DNA from: Viola odorata
Taxonomy: Eukaryota > Streptophyta > Magnoliopsida > Malpighiales > Violaceae
Direction of reading: 5' to 3'
DNA: 64,000 nt
Assembly (NCBI GenBank): GCA_963691705.1
Contig: OY829538.1
Span: forward strand, 82,094,781 to 82,158,780
The notes under the pieces are model-generated. The model was not told where the DNA came from. It did no database searches and saw only the letters and a program-made list of their open reading frames with translations. Positions 12,873-23,261 of this stretch are shown here, in pieces (the first letter of the stretch is position 1; every line of letters starts with the position of its first letter). Made by a program: the position numbers and the translations under genes.

Positions 12873-13093
12873 ATCACCTTATTTGTTGGTGGTGGTGCAG
12901 AGGCGGGGAGACTTGAATTTCTTGAACCAACCAAGCTGAACACTCAATGAATGGTTTGTCCACATTAAGTATGCAATATTGTTGTCATAAAAGAATGTAG
13001 CATCAAGTGCAGTAGCTCCCGCAACAGCAAAATTGACACCATGTTCAACTCCTTGGCCTTAGTATATGCTACAGAAGCTTTATTACTTGGATG

Positions 13094-13944
13094 TAGGGCT
13101 GCCCAAAATTTTCGAGACCCGAAATTCCGATTTTTCCAACCCAATTTTTTTCAATTTCGGAACGAAAATTTTAGAAATTAGAAATTCGGGTTCAGGTATC
13201 TATTACCCAAAATTTTACTTCGGGTCGGAACGGGATCCATTTTTGAAAATTCGTCCGAAAATTTCTTATGCCACAATGGACATTTGCCACCCACCTAACC
13301 TTATCCTCACCTTATCCTTTCAATTTCAACCTTATCCTTCGCTCGTCATCACTCTCAATCCCTCACCCTCACCCTCCACCTTTACCCTCACCACCTCAAT
13401 CACCATCTCCTGCCGCCTCAATCGCCCTCACCCTCACTGCATCACCACCTCTCACCCACCATCCACCACCGCCAACCATCATCGCTCTCTCTTCACGACC
13501 ACACCATCCTTTTCCTTCACCGCCGAATCATCATCACCGTGTCATTGTTGTTTGTTTGTTTTAATTTTTAGGTTTGGCTCGGATCGAAGGAGGAGATGAG
13601 GAGGTTTTGATGTAGACCGGGTCTGGTTTGGTCGGTATTAAGTCCGGGTCTGCTGGTTTGGTATTCGGGTTTTCTTGGTTTGGGGTTCGGGTCTGTTTCA
13701 GTAGGGATTTGGAGTTGGTCGGCGATGGTGGCCGGATCTGTGGCGGGTGATGGTCTGTGACAGCGGCGGCTGAATTTCGGATAATTTCGGATACCCGAAA
13801 TTTTCTGAATTTTCATTTCGGAATTTCGGGTTCGGGATGGGTAATTTAAAATTCGAGTTCGGGATGGCTTTTAGAAAATTTGGGTTACCCGAATTTTTTT
13901 TGTTCGGGACTCGGAAATTCGGGTAACCCGAATGGGCAGCCCTA
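13094..13944. mobile_element. hAT-type non-autonomous element
   Basis: Ends are TAGGGCTGCCC and GGGCAGCCCTA (inverted). The flanking octamers CTTGGATG and CTTGGATC match at 7 of 8 bases, and the uninterrupted copy of the site at 8459-8548 has CTTGGATC. An 8-base duplication and TAGGG ends point to hAT. The interior repeats CCCGAAATT/GGGTAACCCGAA-like phrases in both orientations and has no transposase. Confidence 0.8.
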
Positions 13945-13957
13945 CTTGGATCTCTCA

Positions 13958-15794
13958 GGGCCTGTTTGGCCCTGAGGTTTGGGTTGGAGTAGAGCTTTTT
14001 GGATAAGTGCTGTGTGAAAATCACTTCTGTAAAAATCAGTATGCTGTTTGGTAAATATTTTTTAAAAGTGCTGTGAGATACTAGAAGCTGTTTGTGGTGT
14101 TTGGTAAAAACTGTTGTTAAAACTATGGTTAGTATGTAAAATGACTATAAAGGGTACAATGCATTTTTATGGTTTAAAAATCTGAAATGACCAAAATGTC
14201 TCTAAATTTAATGCCGATTCAGCTGTTCGAACCAAATGTTCGATTAATACACACAAAAAATTTAATTTGATAAATACAATATTTTAGTTAATTAATAAAG
14301 AATCAAAAATTCGAGCAAACTGTTTATCGTATTATCAAATTGAAGACATTTAATTAATCTAAAGGATGAGTATGAATTATTGAACAACAGATAAACTAAC
14401 AATTTAAACAAATTGATTAGCAATTGGATTTATGAAGAGTTTGGCTTAAGATTTTTTTTCCGGTTTCTATTCTCAATTCCAAACAGTAGACATTTAGGCA
14501 ACATTTTGAAGCAACATTTTGGACTGCACTTTGACAGCAAAAAGACTTGACCAGTATCTTTGTGCTTGAAATCTGGATATTTCGAATTCCTCTGTAAATG
14601 AAAGAACAGAATTAGCATTGGATGAATGAAAGATGTGAGAATACATTCCAGCACAAGTGAATCTAAAGGTACATAAATGAACTTAACACATGCAAGGATT
14701 TGTGTCAGGATGCACAGGCAAGTAAGGATGACAATGAATCAAATTGATCCTATTAGACATCCATTTTATCAAGTAAATTATACTTTACAACAATCAACAT
14801 CAATGGCAAACATTTACCAACTAAAATTATACTCTAGAACATCAATCAACAACAATTAACCAGAATTGAAGACAAATACCACTTCAAAACACATGCCAAC
14901 AAGTGGAAACTTTTACCAGGAGGTCTCAGCAGCGGATTTCCTGACACCAATTCGGGTCCAAGCAACTGCCTTGCCTGAAGGGCTGTGCGTGCGTCGAAAG
15001 GGTTTTATCAACATTTCTTGTCCCTGTGAAATCATCATTCCATAAATTAGCAGACCTTCCTTCACCTAATCAAAAATCCCAAAAACAAAACCCGAAGTTA
15101 AGCTAGGCATTTTAACAAACACCTTGCCCACGCCATATTTTATACAACACATTCATCACCTCTGCCTTAAGAATTCTACCAATACTTACACACCCATCAA
15201 GCAAGCAATTTGTACCATCAACTCACGCAATAAGAAGCCAACCCAGAAATTACTTCTCTGTCCAAATCCAAATCCGTTTCGACTGGGTGCCTGAGCCGTA
15301 GGATTGGGCGCGAATGAAGCCGACGGAGATGGGGAGGTTGATTTGGCGGACCAAGTCAGCGAAGAACAAGAATGCTCCAGTGGCGACACCGATGAGGATG
15401 GGAGGATGTAGCGAAGTCAGCTGAGATTTGGGAGAGATGGTGAGCGGCGGTGAGGAGAGCGAGAGTGAGAGAAGAGGAGAACCAGGCAGCCACGGGAAAT
15501 AAGAAGAATTAGGTTTTTTTTTGTTAATTTATACCTGGTTATTTTGTAATTAAGAAGGATAGTGAGGGATATTTTTGTCAAAAAAAGAATGTGGCCAGCT
15601 TCCCGTGTTTTCTTCAAAAGTGATTCTGGCCACTGCTCTAAATATCAGCAGTGAGCCATTGAGGGAAAATACAAAGGAAATCAAAATCACTTCCGGGAAA
15701 ATCACTTCCGGAAAGGTGTTACCAAACACCTTTTAACTACTTTTGGGTTGGAAAAGTGATTTTCCCAACCCAACCCAGGGGGCCAAACAGGCAC
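13958..15794. mobile_element. Harbinger/Tourist-type non-autonomous element, copy 2
   Basis: Inverted ends GGGCCTGTTTGGCC and GGCCAAACAGGCAC with TCA on both sides (13955-13957 and 15795-15797). It interrupts the right copy of the 90-base repeat, whose left copy shows the intact target. The subterminal region shares TGTTTGGTAAAAACTGT and AAAACTATGGTTAG with the element at 6604. The interior has no convincing transposase. Confidence 0.75.
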
Positions 15795-15846
15795 TCAGTC
15801 ATTGAAGTCCACACCGCAAAACTCCAGCTGAAATGCCAGCAGCTAT

Positions 15847-16720
15847 TATACCGGTTATAACACATGAATAATGGTTTATAGCGAAAAAATAACTTGAATT
15901 GATAACGTAATTGATGGTATTGTGCAAAACGGATTTGAAATATTAGATAATGGGAGACCAAAATTATGGGTGATATTAATTCATATCATGGGACATATCA
16001 TCAAATTAACTAATATTAAGTACTTCTTTCAATTTTTATTAACTGTCGTTTTGATTTTAGGCACGCATATTAAGGAGGATCGATGACTCATTATTTGAAA
16101 TAATTTTACCCTTATTTTTTCAAATTTACTTGAGAAAAAATAAAAGGTAAAATTATTTCAAACAATGAGTCATCGGACAATTAATAAAAATCGGAGGTAG
16201 TATATATTAACCTAACAAAAAAAATCTAGGTCAACTTAATTATTGCCCCAGTGATCCCAAATCTTACCATTTCTTTGGTCCCGTCAATCATTTTAATTTA
16301 CTACTCCTATCACTGACGTCAGAGAGCAATAAATTACTCTAGATTTTCTATACTTACTTTTTCTTTATTTTTTATTTATTTTAAAAAGGCTGATAATATT
16401 ATAAATAATTTTTTATTTATTTAATTCACGATATAATTAAAAATCTCAAATCTCGAAGTTTTTACCTTGATGACTAAAGTTTTTTTTAATCTCATTATCA
16501 ATTTTTTTATTTGTAATTCCTTTTAACCCACACATTAAATAAAAGAGAGAGAAAAAAACACATTTAAAAAAATAAAATATTAACTATATTATTAATTATC
16601 ACCACAGTGGATAATATTAACCCGCAAATATGACCTACTTTTATTTTTTTCTAATTTTACCGGGTAATTTGATTCGGATTATGTCGGACCCTATAAAAAG
16701 AGAATTTTTTTAGTAGACTT
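15847..16720. repeat. Segmental duplication block A (partner 23262-24070)
   Basis: Much of this block matches 23262-24070: a stretch around TAACGTAATTGATGGTATTG, another around TCAACTTAATTATTGCC, and a third around TTATCACCACAGTGG occur in the same order and spacing in both, apart from a different MITE in each. The partner lies upstream of the three-domain cyclotide gene, so this is probably the old 5' flank of a lost cyclotide gene copy. Confidence 0.75.
16023..16200. mobile_element. Stowaway-type MITE
   Basis: 178 bases between TA dinucleotides (16021-16022 and 16201-16202), with imperfect inverted ends CTTCTTTCAATTTTTATTAA and CTACCTCCGATTTTTATTAA (right end read in reverse). Ends, size and TA target fit Tc1/mariner-type Stowaway elements. 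Confidence 0.65.
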
Positions 16721-17313
16721 AGTGAACTAAGCCAATAGTAGTATTTTGACACTTATTTAAAATATGCCAACTCATTAAAATATTTATAATTTTTTTACTC
16801 CAATATTAATTACTGGAAAAATCAGATCCATTTTTTCTTAACTCCCTCTTCCTCCATCTCACTCGTTCTCAAACCCTTCATCGCGCCGCCCCTAATTTCC
16901 ACAAACCTCTCCCTTTCTCTTCACAACCGGTACAACCTCTTTATCCACCAATCACCTTAATGAATTTCTTTCTCATCTTCAATTTAGAAAAGTGATTATG
17001 GAAATCAAGTTCTAAACCTCAAAGCAAAATTCATCTTCAATTTCTTACTTCCAATCAATTAAGCATACACTGAAGCTGTATAAATGATTAATTAGCTATT
17101 AAACTTTTAAACAAAATGAGGAAATTTCAACCAGATTTGGAATCAAACAAACCAGATCTCATAATACCTAAACCTTCAAGCCATAGAAATGGACTCCACC
17201 TTCAAATTGGAATTTTAATTAGTTTACATATTTATTTATTTTTTAATTAGTTTTTTTAATTTTGTTGAAACATCTCAGCAAATCTTGCCTTTTTATTCAC
17301 ATTAAAAACGACA
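16721..17313. other. Unassigned AT-rich stretch
   Basis: No gene, RNA or transposon end recognised. It contains pyrimidine-rich sequence around 16850-16930. Confidence 0.4.
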
Positions 17314-17321
17314 CCAATAAA

Positions 17322-17898
17322 TAGGGTTAGCAATTTCCGCCCGCGGACATGGATATCCACTGGATACTCGTTGGATACCCGCAATTGTGGGTGGGTATTA
17401 CCCGCAATTTGTGGATATTTTGCGGGTATGGATTTACCTGCACCCGCAAAGTGCGGGTATGGATAGTGCTTACCCGTTTCAATATCCGCACTAAATCCCC
17501 GCAAAATGCGGGTATGGATACCCGCAAAATATATATACATATCATAAAATTTATAAACCTTAGTAAATCCCTTATTCAAACACAAACCATAAATTAAAGT
17601 TTACATATCCACTAAAGTAATTTTTCAACTATTTTCCAATAAAAGTATAATACAAACCATAAATTTAAATGACTTCAAAAGGATGTTTGAAAACATTAAA
17701 CATAAAATGGATAATTAATTGCAATCCATTATTTGAAAATTTAAATTTTAAGAAATTTGCGGGTATCCGCAGGTAATCCGCGGGTACAATTTGTCTTCTC
17801 TTTCCCGCTCCGCGGTGGTGCGGGTGCGGGTATGGATTACCCGTAAATTTGCGGGTGCGGGTATGGATAGTGCCTTACCCGCTTCATTGCCAACCCTA
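17322..17898. mobile_element. hAT-type MITE with GCGGGTA-rich interior
   Basis: Ends TAGGGTTAGCAATT and CATTGCCAACCCTA are inverted and flanked by a perfect 8-base duplication, CCAATAAA (17314-17321 and 17899-17906). The interior is full of short GCGGGTA/TACCCGC repeats in both orientations, which can fold back. No coding capacity. Confidence 0.85.
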
Positions 17899-18142
17899 CC
17901 AATAAACTACAAAAAAATTCTAGCTATGCATAGTACCTAAACTTTCACAAATCAATAAAAACACACCCGGACTTTTATTAATTAAACTCAAAGTGGAAGG
18001 AAGGGAACAACATTGAGGAGGCATACTTCACATATTCATATGGTATATGTATGTCTCAAGCATTTATAGCCTTTTATAATTGAGGACAAGGACAACAAAC
18101 CATAGTCCAGTATACACTCGCATTCATACATTATGCTCCATC

Positions 18143-18214
18143 TCACATGGCAAGAGAGTTTCTGGTGCAAACAGGCCAGCTGCAAGAGCACCCAGGGGTG
18201 TTGCATGTTCCACC
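18143..18214 (-). pseudogene. 3' fragment of a second cyclotide gene
   Basis: On the minus strand this encodes only the last two-thirds of one cyclotide domain (from GGTCNTPGC) followed by the TRN-SLAM tail and a stop, closely matching domain 3 of the gene at 22070-22704. Downstream sequence (about 17950-18142) resembles that gene's 3' untranslated region: both have ACTTTTATTA and GAGGAGGCAT in order. The fragment stops abruptly at 18214, where a Copia LTR begins. No signal peptide or upstream domains remain, so it is a dead remnant. Confidence 0.88.
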
Positions 18215-18768
18215 TGTTAGGAATCAACAGAGTTGGAAACGAAGACAACCTAAACTGAGAAAATAAATGACAATTAAACGAGACAAAGGATTTACGTGGT
18301 TCAGTCTAACCGCACTCCACAAGCCACGCAAATATTATTAATCTCAATATTCGTTAGTTTTAACAAGAAAGTCCATTTTATAAGGAAAAAACCGACCTAC
18401 ATTCCCTACACTACCTATCAGACTCAACATACCCAACAATCTCCCACTTGGAGACTGATCACAGGTACGCTCTTACTCATGTAACTCTAGTAAAAACTAA
18501 ACGGCATTAAACAACTCCATATGTGCAGTGCCTTCTCAACAATCAATTCTGAATGTCAATTGAAGCTATGCAAAACTTCAACTTATCTTTCGTAACCACC
18601 TTGCTCAACATATCTGTTGAACTCCTTGAACTAAGGATTTTTTTGAAGGATAAAGTACCATTACTAATCAACTCCCTAATAAAGTGATATCTCAGCTGGA
18701 TATATTTTATCCTAGCATGAAAAATAGGATTCTTCGCAAGATGAATGACACTCTGACTGTCATCAGGG
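18215..18768 (-). mobile_element. Ty1-Copia 3' end (RNase H tail plus LTR)
   Basis: Minus-strand order: codons of the Copia RNase H C-terminus (18768-18550; DSQSVIHLAKNPIFHARIKY and VVTKDKLKFC), a stop, the polypurine tract AAGTGGGAGA, then a 224-base LTR (18438-18215) beginning TGTTGGGTATG and ending GATTCCTAACA. The element inserted into the cyclotide remnant at 18214. Its other end is missing: homology stops near 18768, so it was truncated later or brought in by rearrangement. Confidence 0.85.
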
Positions 18769-19076
18769 TCGGCAAAAAAAAGATAACAAGATCAAATATT
18801 TTTCTTTTTCTTTTTTGAAATAATTTTGCTTGTCAATATATAAACAAAAAGTGAGATTACTTGCGAGCATATTTCTCTATATATTCATACATTTTTCAAA
18901 CTATAATATGAAGTATGTTTTCCTAACTAATAATGAGCAAACTAATTACTCGACGTTTGACATGCGCAAATTTGACTCTTATTTTACGTTGAATTAAGTT
19001 TATTATTTGATCAATGTAGCAAAATTGTGTTTTATTTTTTATTTTATTAAATTAAATAACTATTAAATAAATAAAA
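18769..19076. other. Unassigned AT-rich stretch
   Basis: Sequence between the truncated Copia element and the next MITE. No coding or structural signal recognised. Confidence 0.4.
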
Positions 19077-19449
19077 GGAGAAATAGTTTTTACCACCCCT
19101 GAACATCGAAAATCAAAAACCTCCCCTAAACTTCATTTTTTGAAATTCGCCCCCCTGGACTATTGTTTTTGGGCAAAAAGCCCCTTCTGTCTATAATTAA
19201 ATCATTTTTTTTGTGAATTCTTGTAATTTTTTACAATGTTTCTTGATTTTTAGGTTAATTACATTTTTTTTCATGAATTTTTACATTTTTTATAGATTTT
19301 TTACAATTTTTTTAAAATTGTAAAAATGTGCATTGAAGGGGTTTTTTGCTCAAAAACAATAGTCCAAGGGGGCGAATTTAAAAAAATGAAGTTCAGGGAA
19401 AGTTTTTGATTTTTGACGATAATTCAGAGGTGGTAAAAACTATTTCCCC
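19077..19449. mobile_element. Mutator-like MITE with long inverted repeats
   Basis: A 373-base element with inverted repeats of roughly 110 bases: GGAGAAATAGTTTTTACCAC at the left and its complement GTGGTAAAAACTATTTCCCC at the right, continuing through AAATCAAAAACC and GGACTATTGTTTTTG-type phrases. The 9-base duplication TAAATAAAA (19068-19076 and 19450-19458) is the Mutator signature. It would form a long near-perfect hairpin if transcribed. Confidence 0.82.
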
Positions 19450-19458
19450 TAAATAAAA

Positions 19459-20740
19459 TGAATGTCGTATATATACATTAAATGAATAATTGTTAGAAAG
19501 CAAAATTATTGATGTTAAATGTTGGAAATGGAAGTCAACTCAACTAGCTAGAAAATATTCTCCGTGTGCATCTCCCTCTCTACATCTACATGTGAATCTC
19601 ATTAACATTTCTATTAGTAGACCCTTATTACAAATGTCATCAGTACAAGAATCTCATTAACATTTCTATTAGTAGGCCTTTATTAAAAATGTCATCACTT
19701 CATTATCAGTTCACTCTAAAATACATTGAAAATAATGAAAATGACATTTTTTTTAAAGATGGAGGGATGTTTAACTTAGGTAGTAGTGGAATAAACTCTA
19801 AAAAGACTCGTCTACGTATAATTATCTTATTAATTTAAATACACGTCTAATTAGAATACTGAGTGTATTATATATTTTTTTCTTATAAAGAGGGTACTTT
19901 TCTACATTATCATGAATTTAGTTTTCGTTTTTATTTATTTATTTATTTATAAAGCGTGTTATCCTTTGAGCGTAATGTCAATCCTTGAATTTGAGGGTCC
20001 CGTCCCGGATATTAAAATAAATAGTACGCTCTAGTTATTGATTACCTAGTTTTGTTTTTTCTCATTTTTTTCAAATTTCAATTTTTCTTTTTCATAAATA
20101 TAGTTTCTACTAAATTCTTTTATAATCAATTTGTATCGTCAACTTATCCACACAAGTATTTGAAAACCTCTATAACCTCATGGGAGACCCACTTACAATC
20201 ATCGACCAAAACTTTCATATACCCCTAAATTTATTGCCTGTTACTAATCATTTTTATATTAATTTGACAACTATAATTAGAAGAATCGAATTAGTAATTT
20301 TTTCTTAAAATGTGAGAGTATCAAATTATTCAAATAATTTAACTACCAGTGGTTTTTTAGTACATAATTCATTAGTTTGTATCTATACTTATAATATTTT
20401 CTCATTATTTTTTGATTAAAGTAAATTTTTTAGGAATTCTATATAATATATACTTCCTCCATTCCAAATTAAATGTCATTCGGAGGTAGACCACAAATAT
20501 TAAGAAAAATTGAAATCATAACTTCTTAGAGTATTTTTTAGAATAAATAATCATCTTTCTCATCTCTTTTCAATAAATTGACCAATAATGAATATTCATC
20601 TATTTTCTACATATCAAATAAATTAATCATAAATTACGTATAGAAATGTAAAATGACATTTAATTTTAAACAAAAAATTATTTTAAATAGACATCAAATA
20701 AATTAATCACACGACACGATTACTTAAGGAGTATTACCTT
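19459..20740. other. Unassigned AT-rich stretch with a decayed Stowaway relic
   Basis: No gene seen. Around 20452-20665 a diverged inverted pair (TTCCTCCATTCCAAATTAAA near 20455 and AATGACATTTAATTTTAAA near 20651) looks like an old Stowaway MITE, but its right end is not clean. A duplicated phrase, TCTCATTAACATTTCTATTA, occurs twice near 19597 and 19651. Confidence 0.45.
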
Positions 20741-20743
20741 TTA

Positions 20744-21691
20744 GGTAGCGTTTGGTTCACGGAATGCTACTTTCCCCCTTGGAATCACTCTCCCGGGAGA
20801 ATGATACCTGGGAGAGTGATTGAGGGGAATGTTAGTTTTTTGTGTTTGGTTGAGATTTAAGATTCCCGGGAAAGTAACATTATTGTGTTTGTTTTGTACT
20901 TGGTAATTCTCAAGGAAAGTAAGGAAAATAACTATTTTATCATTTTCTATATTTGTGTTTTTGTTATCTTGTTAGGTGTCTTTTGTTATCTTGTTAAGTG
21001 TATAATTATTATTTTCTATATATATTGTGCTACACAATTTCCTCTAAACACGTTAGACTTTCTCTCTATTTAATTATCTATCTTTCAACAATCAAAATAT
21101 CAAATGAGTTTGCTTTATAACTATGGTTTTTTGCAGGTTAAAGAAATGACAAATGACATAACCTTCGTATTAGAGTCCTTGTTATAACAAAATATGACAC
21201 ATTGTTCTAGCAATGCAAAAAAATATAACTGCAACAATAGACAAGTTTAGGATCGGGATTTCTTGGATGATTTGTTCCCGTTCCTAACCGTATTTTCTTA
21301 TACCTATTATTATTTACATCATTACTATGTAATTTTTATGTGATTATTCTAATTTTGATGTAATTATTATAATTTTGATGTAATTAATATAATTTGGCGA
21401 AGTTTTAGAAAATAGAGAAGGAAGAAGACGTTTTATTAGATTATTTTTTATAATTAATTTTGGACAAATATGTCATTTAACAAAAAAAGTAACTTTTCCT
21501 GTAGGGGGGAATCACTATCCCCACCCCCTAGTCAAGGAATCACTTTCTCCCATTTTTGGAAAAGTCAAAGCGGTTAAGGAAAGTTAGATTCCTGGGGAGA
21601 GTGATTCCTTGTTGCAACCAAACACAATAAAGCTCGGAATCTCAGATTCCCGAGTCACTTTCCTCCTTGATTCCGCCAACCAAACGCTACC
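20744..21691. mobile_element. Harbinger/Tourist-type element, second family
   Basis: Inverted ends GGTAGCGTTTGGTT and AACCAAACGCTACC with TTA on both sides (20741-20743 and 21692-21694). Subterminal regions repeat ATTCCCGGG/CTCCCGGGAG-like motifs in both orientations. About 0.95 kb with no transposase; different in sequence from the elements at 6604 and 13958. Confidence 0.78.
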
Positions 21692-22069
21692 TTAGCATCT
21701 TAATTAACTATATCATTGTTCTCGTCATTTCCATAGTTTTGTTTTAACTGGACACTCTGTTCCTCAATCCTCACAGATCTTCTGCAAGTAAGGGTTGGGT
21801 TTTATTTTATTTTTTTCCTAAAAAGAAGTATGGATCTGCTTTCATAATAATACACATACCAAGAACACACGAGCACAAATAATTAACTGGACTTTTATTA
21901 GTTCAAACAGAAAGTAAGGGAAGAGGAGGCATGCTTGACATTTTACTTCTTGGTAATTTAATTTGTCACGAGCATGTATAGCCCCCTCTCCTCAAGAACA
22001 AGAACGAGAACGAGGACGAGAAAAAACAAATGGAACAATATGGTCCAGTCATATGCCTAAGTCTCAGTC

Positions 22070-22704
22070 TTACATGGCAAGAGAGTTTCTGGTGCAAACA
22101 GGCCAGCTGCAAGAGCACCCAGGGGTGTTACAGGTTCCACCAACGCAAGTTTCGCCGCATACGGGAAGACCTCCGAGGTTACCTTTCTTGGAGAACGCAA
22201 CGAGTGCCTCTTCAAGAAGAGGGTGTGCAGTTGCAGAATTGGCGTGTTTAAGAGATTTTTTTACGCACCTAGGAAATTCGCAAACGCATTCAGGGTCGGA
22301 GCAGAATCCACGAGAGCAAATCTCTCCTCCGCAGGCGGGAAAATCACCAAGACCTTTCTTGGCGAACGCGGTGAGTGCCTCTTCAAGGAGAGGGTTTGCT
22401 GATTTGGTGCTTTCAAGAGAGTTTCTGGTGCAGACTGGCCAGCTGCAAGTGCACCCAGGAGTGTTGCATGTTCCACCGACGCAAGTCTCTCCGCAGACAG
22501 GAAGACCGCCGAGTTTGTGGTTGGAGTAAGAGACGAGAGCCTCTTCAAGAACAGGGCTTGAGATGACAGTTTTGGTCATCCCATTAGCATCCCCACTCTT
22601 GAGAAGCCCCTCGTAAGCTTGGAGAGTGATGCATCTTGCTGAGTTGCAAAGGCAGCAGGAAGAGCAAAAGCTGCAGAGAGCACAAGCACAATAAACATCT
22701 TCAT
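22070..22704 (-). pseudogene. Three-domain cyclotide precursor with a broken reading frame
   Basis: Cyclotides are cyclic or linear cystine-knot plant-defence peptides. Reading starts at ATG 22704-22702 with a clear ER signal ([20 protein letters not shown]), but this frame ends at 22576. The remainder (22579-22070) is open in another frame, one base out of register. It holds three units, each preceded by a PLLEEAL- or PVLEEAL-type pro-segment: domain 1 (22507-22421, [15 protein letters not shown], ends TRN), which appears identical to kalata B1; domain 2 (about 22354-22256), divergent; and domain 3 (22171-22085), one substitution from domain 1 and like varv A/kalata S. Domains 1 and 3 end in Asn before SL, the normal cyclisation site. 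No intron is needed. TATA and AATAAA (21894-21899 on this strand) are in place. The break lies between about 22631 and 22578. Either this is a recent pseudogene or the base is an assembly error. Confidence 0.9.
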
Positions 22705-22778
22705 CTTTTGAACTTTTGATACTTTGATGATGTGTGTATGTTGGTGTGTGTGACTTACTGCCTCTCCCTTTGCCTCCA

Positions 22779-22784
22779 TTTATA
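22779..22784 (-). promoter_or_regulatory. TATA box of the cyclotide gene
   Basis: TATAAA on the minus strand, 75 bases before the ATG at 22704. An upstream in-frame ATG at 22779 overlaps this box and so is unlikely to be the start; the ATG next to the hydrophobic signal peptide is preferred. Confidence 0.65.
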
Positions 22785-23261
22785 GACTTGAGTTGATCAA
22801 TTAATCACTCAAATTTTTATTAATTTTTGTCACATATTAAATCACCACCTCAATTATTGTACGAAATTGTTATCAAAATTAAATATTATTGTTTGAAATA
22901 GTCTGATATCAATTAATGCGATGCATCCCATTTCTTTATACTCTATTAAAAAAAACAAAAATGATAGCATTTTTCATGAAAGGAGGGAGAGGGAGGTGCA
23001 ATGTAACATGCTTGCTTGAATAGGTATAGCCGTGTAGTACAACATTTTATTTGGGACCACTTTTATTACCCACTAAATTCGGAGACATGTGTATCAGTGT
23101 ATGTATATATGTTGAAGAATTTGAGGATATGATAGGTGCTAAGAATATAAAAATTCTTGGTTACTTCATGGCCTTAAAATCCATAATGAAGATATCACAC
23201 CTTATAAATTGGATTTGGTATAAAATATAAGATTGTAGATTTATAAAAATTTAATAGGTTT
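22785..23261. other. Presumed cyclotide promoter region
   Basis: AT-rich sequence immediately upstream of the cyclotide gene. No individual regulatory element is identified and no gene is present. Confidence 0.4.

Larger units (their letters stand above)
8822..13056 (-). pseudogene. Truncated GDSL esterase copy split by a retroelement
   Basis: Minus-strand copy of the gene at 4073-5964. It retains only the start of exon 5 (near 8822-8844), exon 4 (about 9207-8928), exon 3 (about 9446-9298), most of intron 2 and the 3' part of exon 2 (13056-12891). Exon 1, the start of exon 2 (the GDSL serine) and the DxxH-bearing end of exon 5 are missing, so it cannot make an active enzyme. Exon 4 differs from the intact gene by only a few residues (for example HPYVRITYDDYY against HPHVRITYADYY), so the duplication is recent. 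A 3.2-kb retroelement (9632-12872) sits inside intron 2. Confidence 0.88.

Noticed and set aside
13066..13599. 177-codon open frame in the hAT element
   Set aside because: Low-complexity Ser/Pro/His translation of a repeat-rich MITE interior, no transposase motif.
22030..22566. Plus-strand and alternative minus-strand open frames across the cyclotide domains, up to 188 codons
   Set aside because: They are antisense or out-of-frame readings of the repeated Cys-rich domains; their repeats simply mirror those domains.
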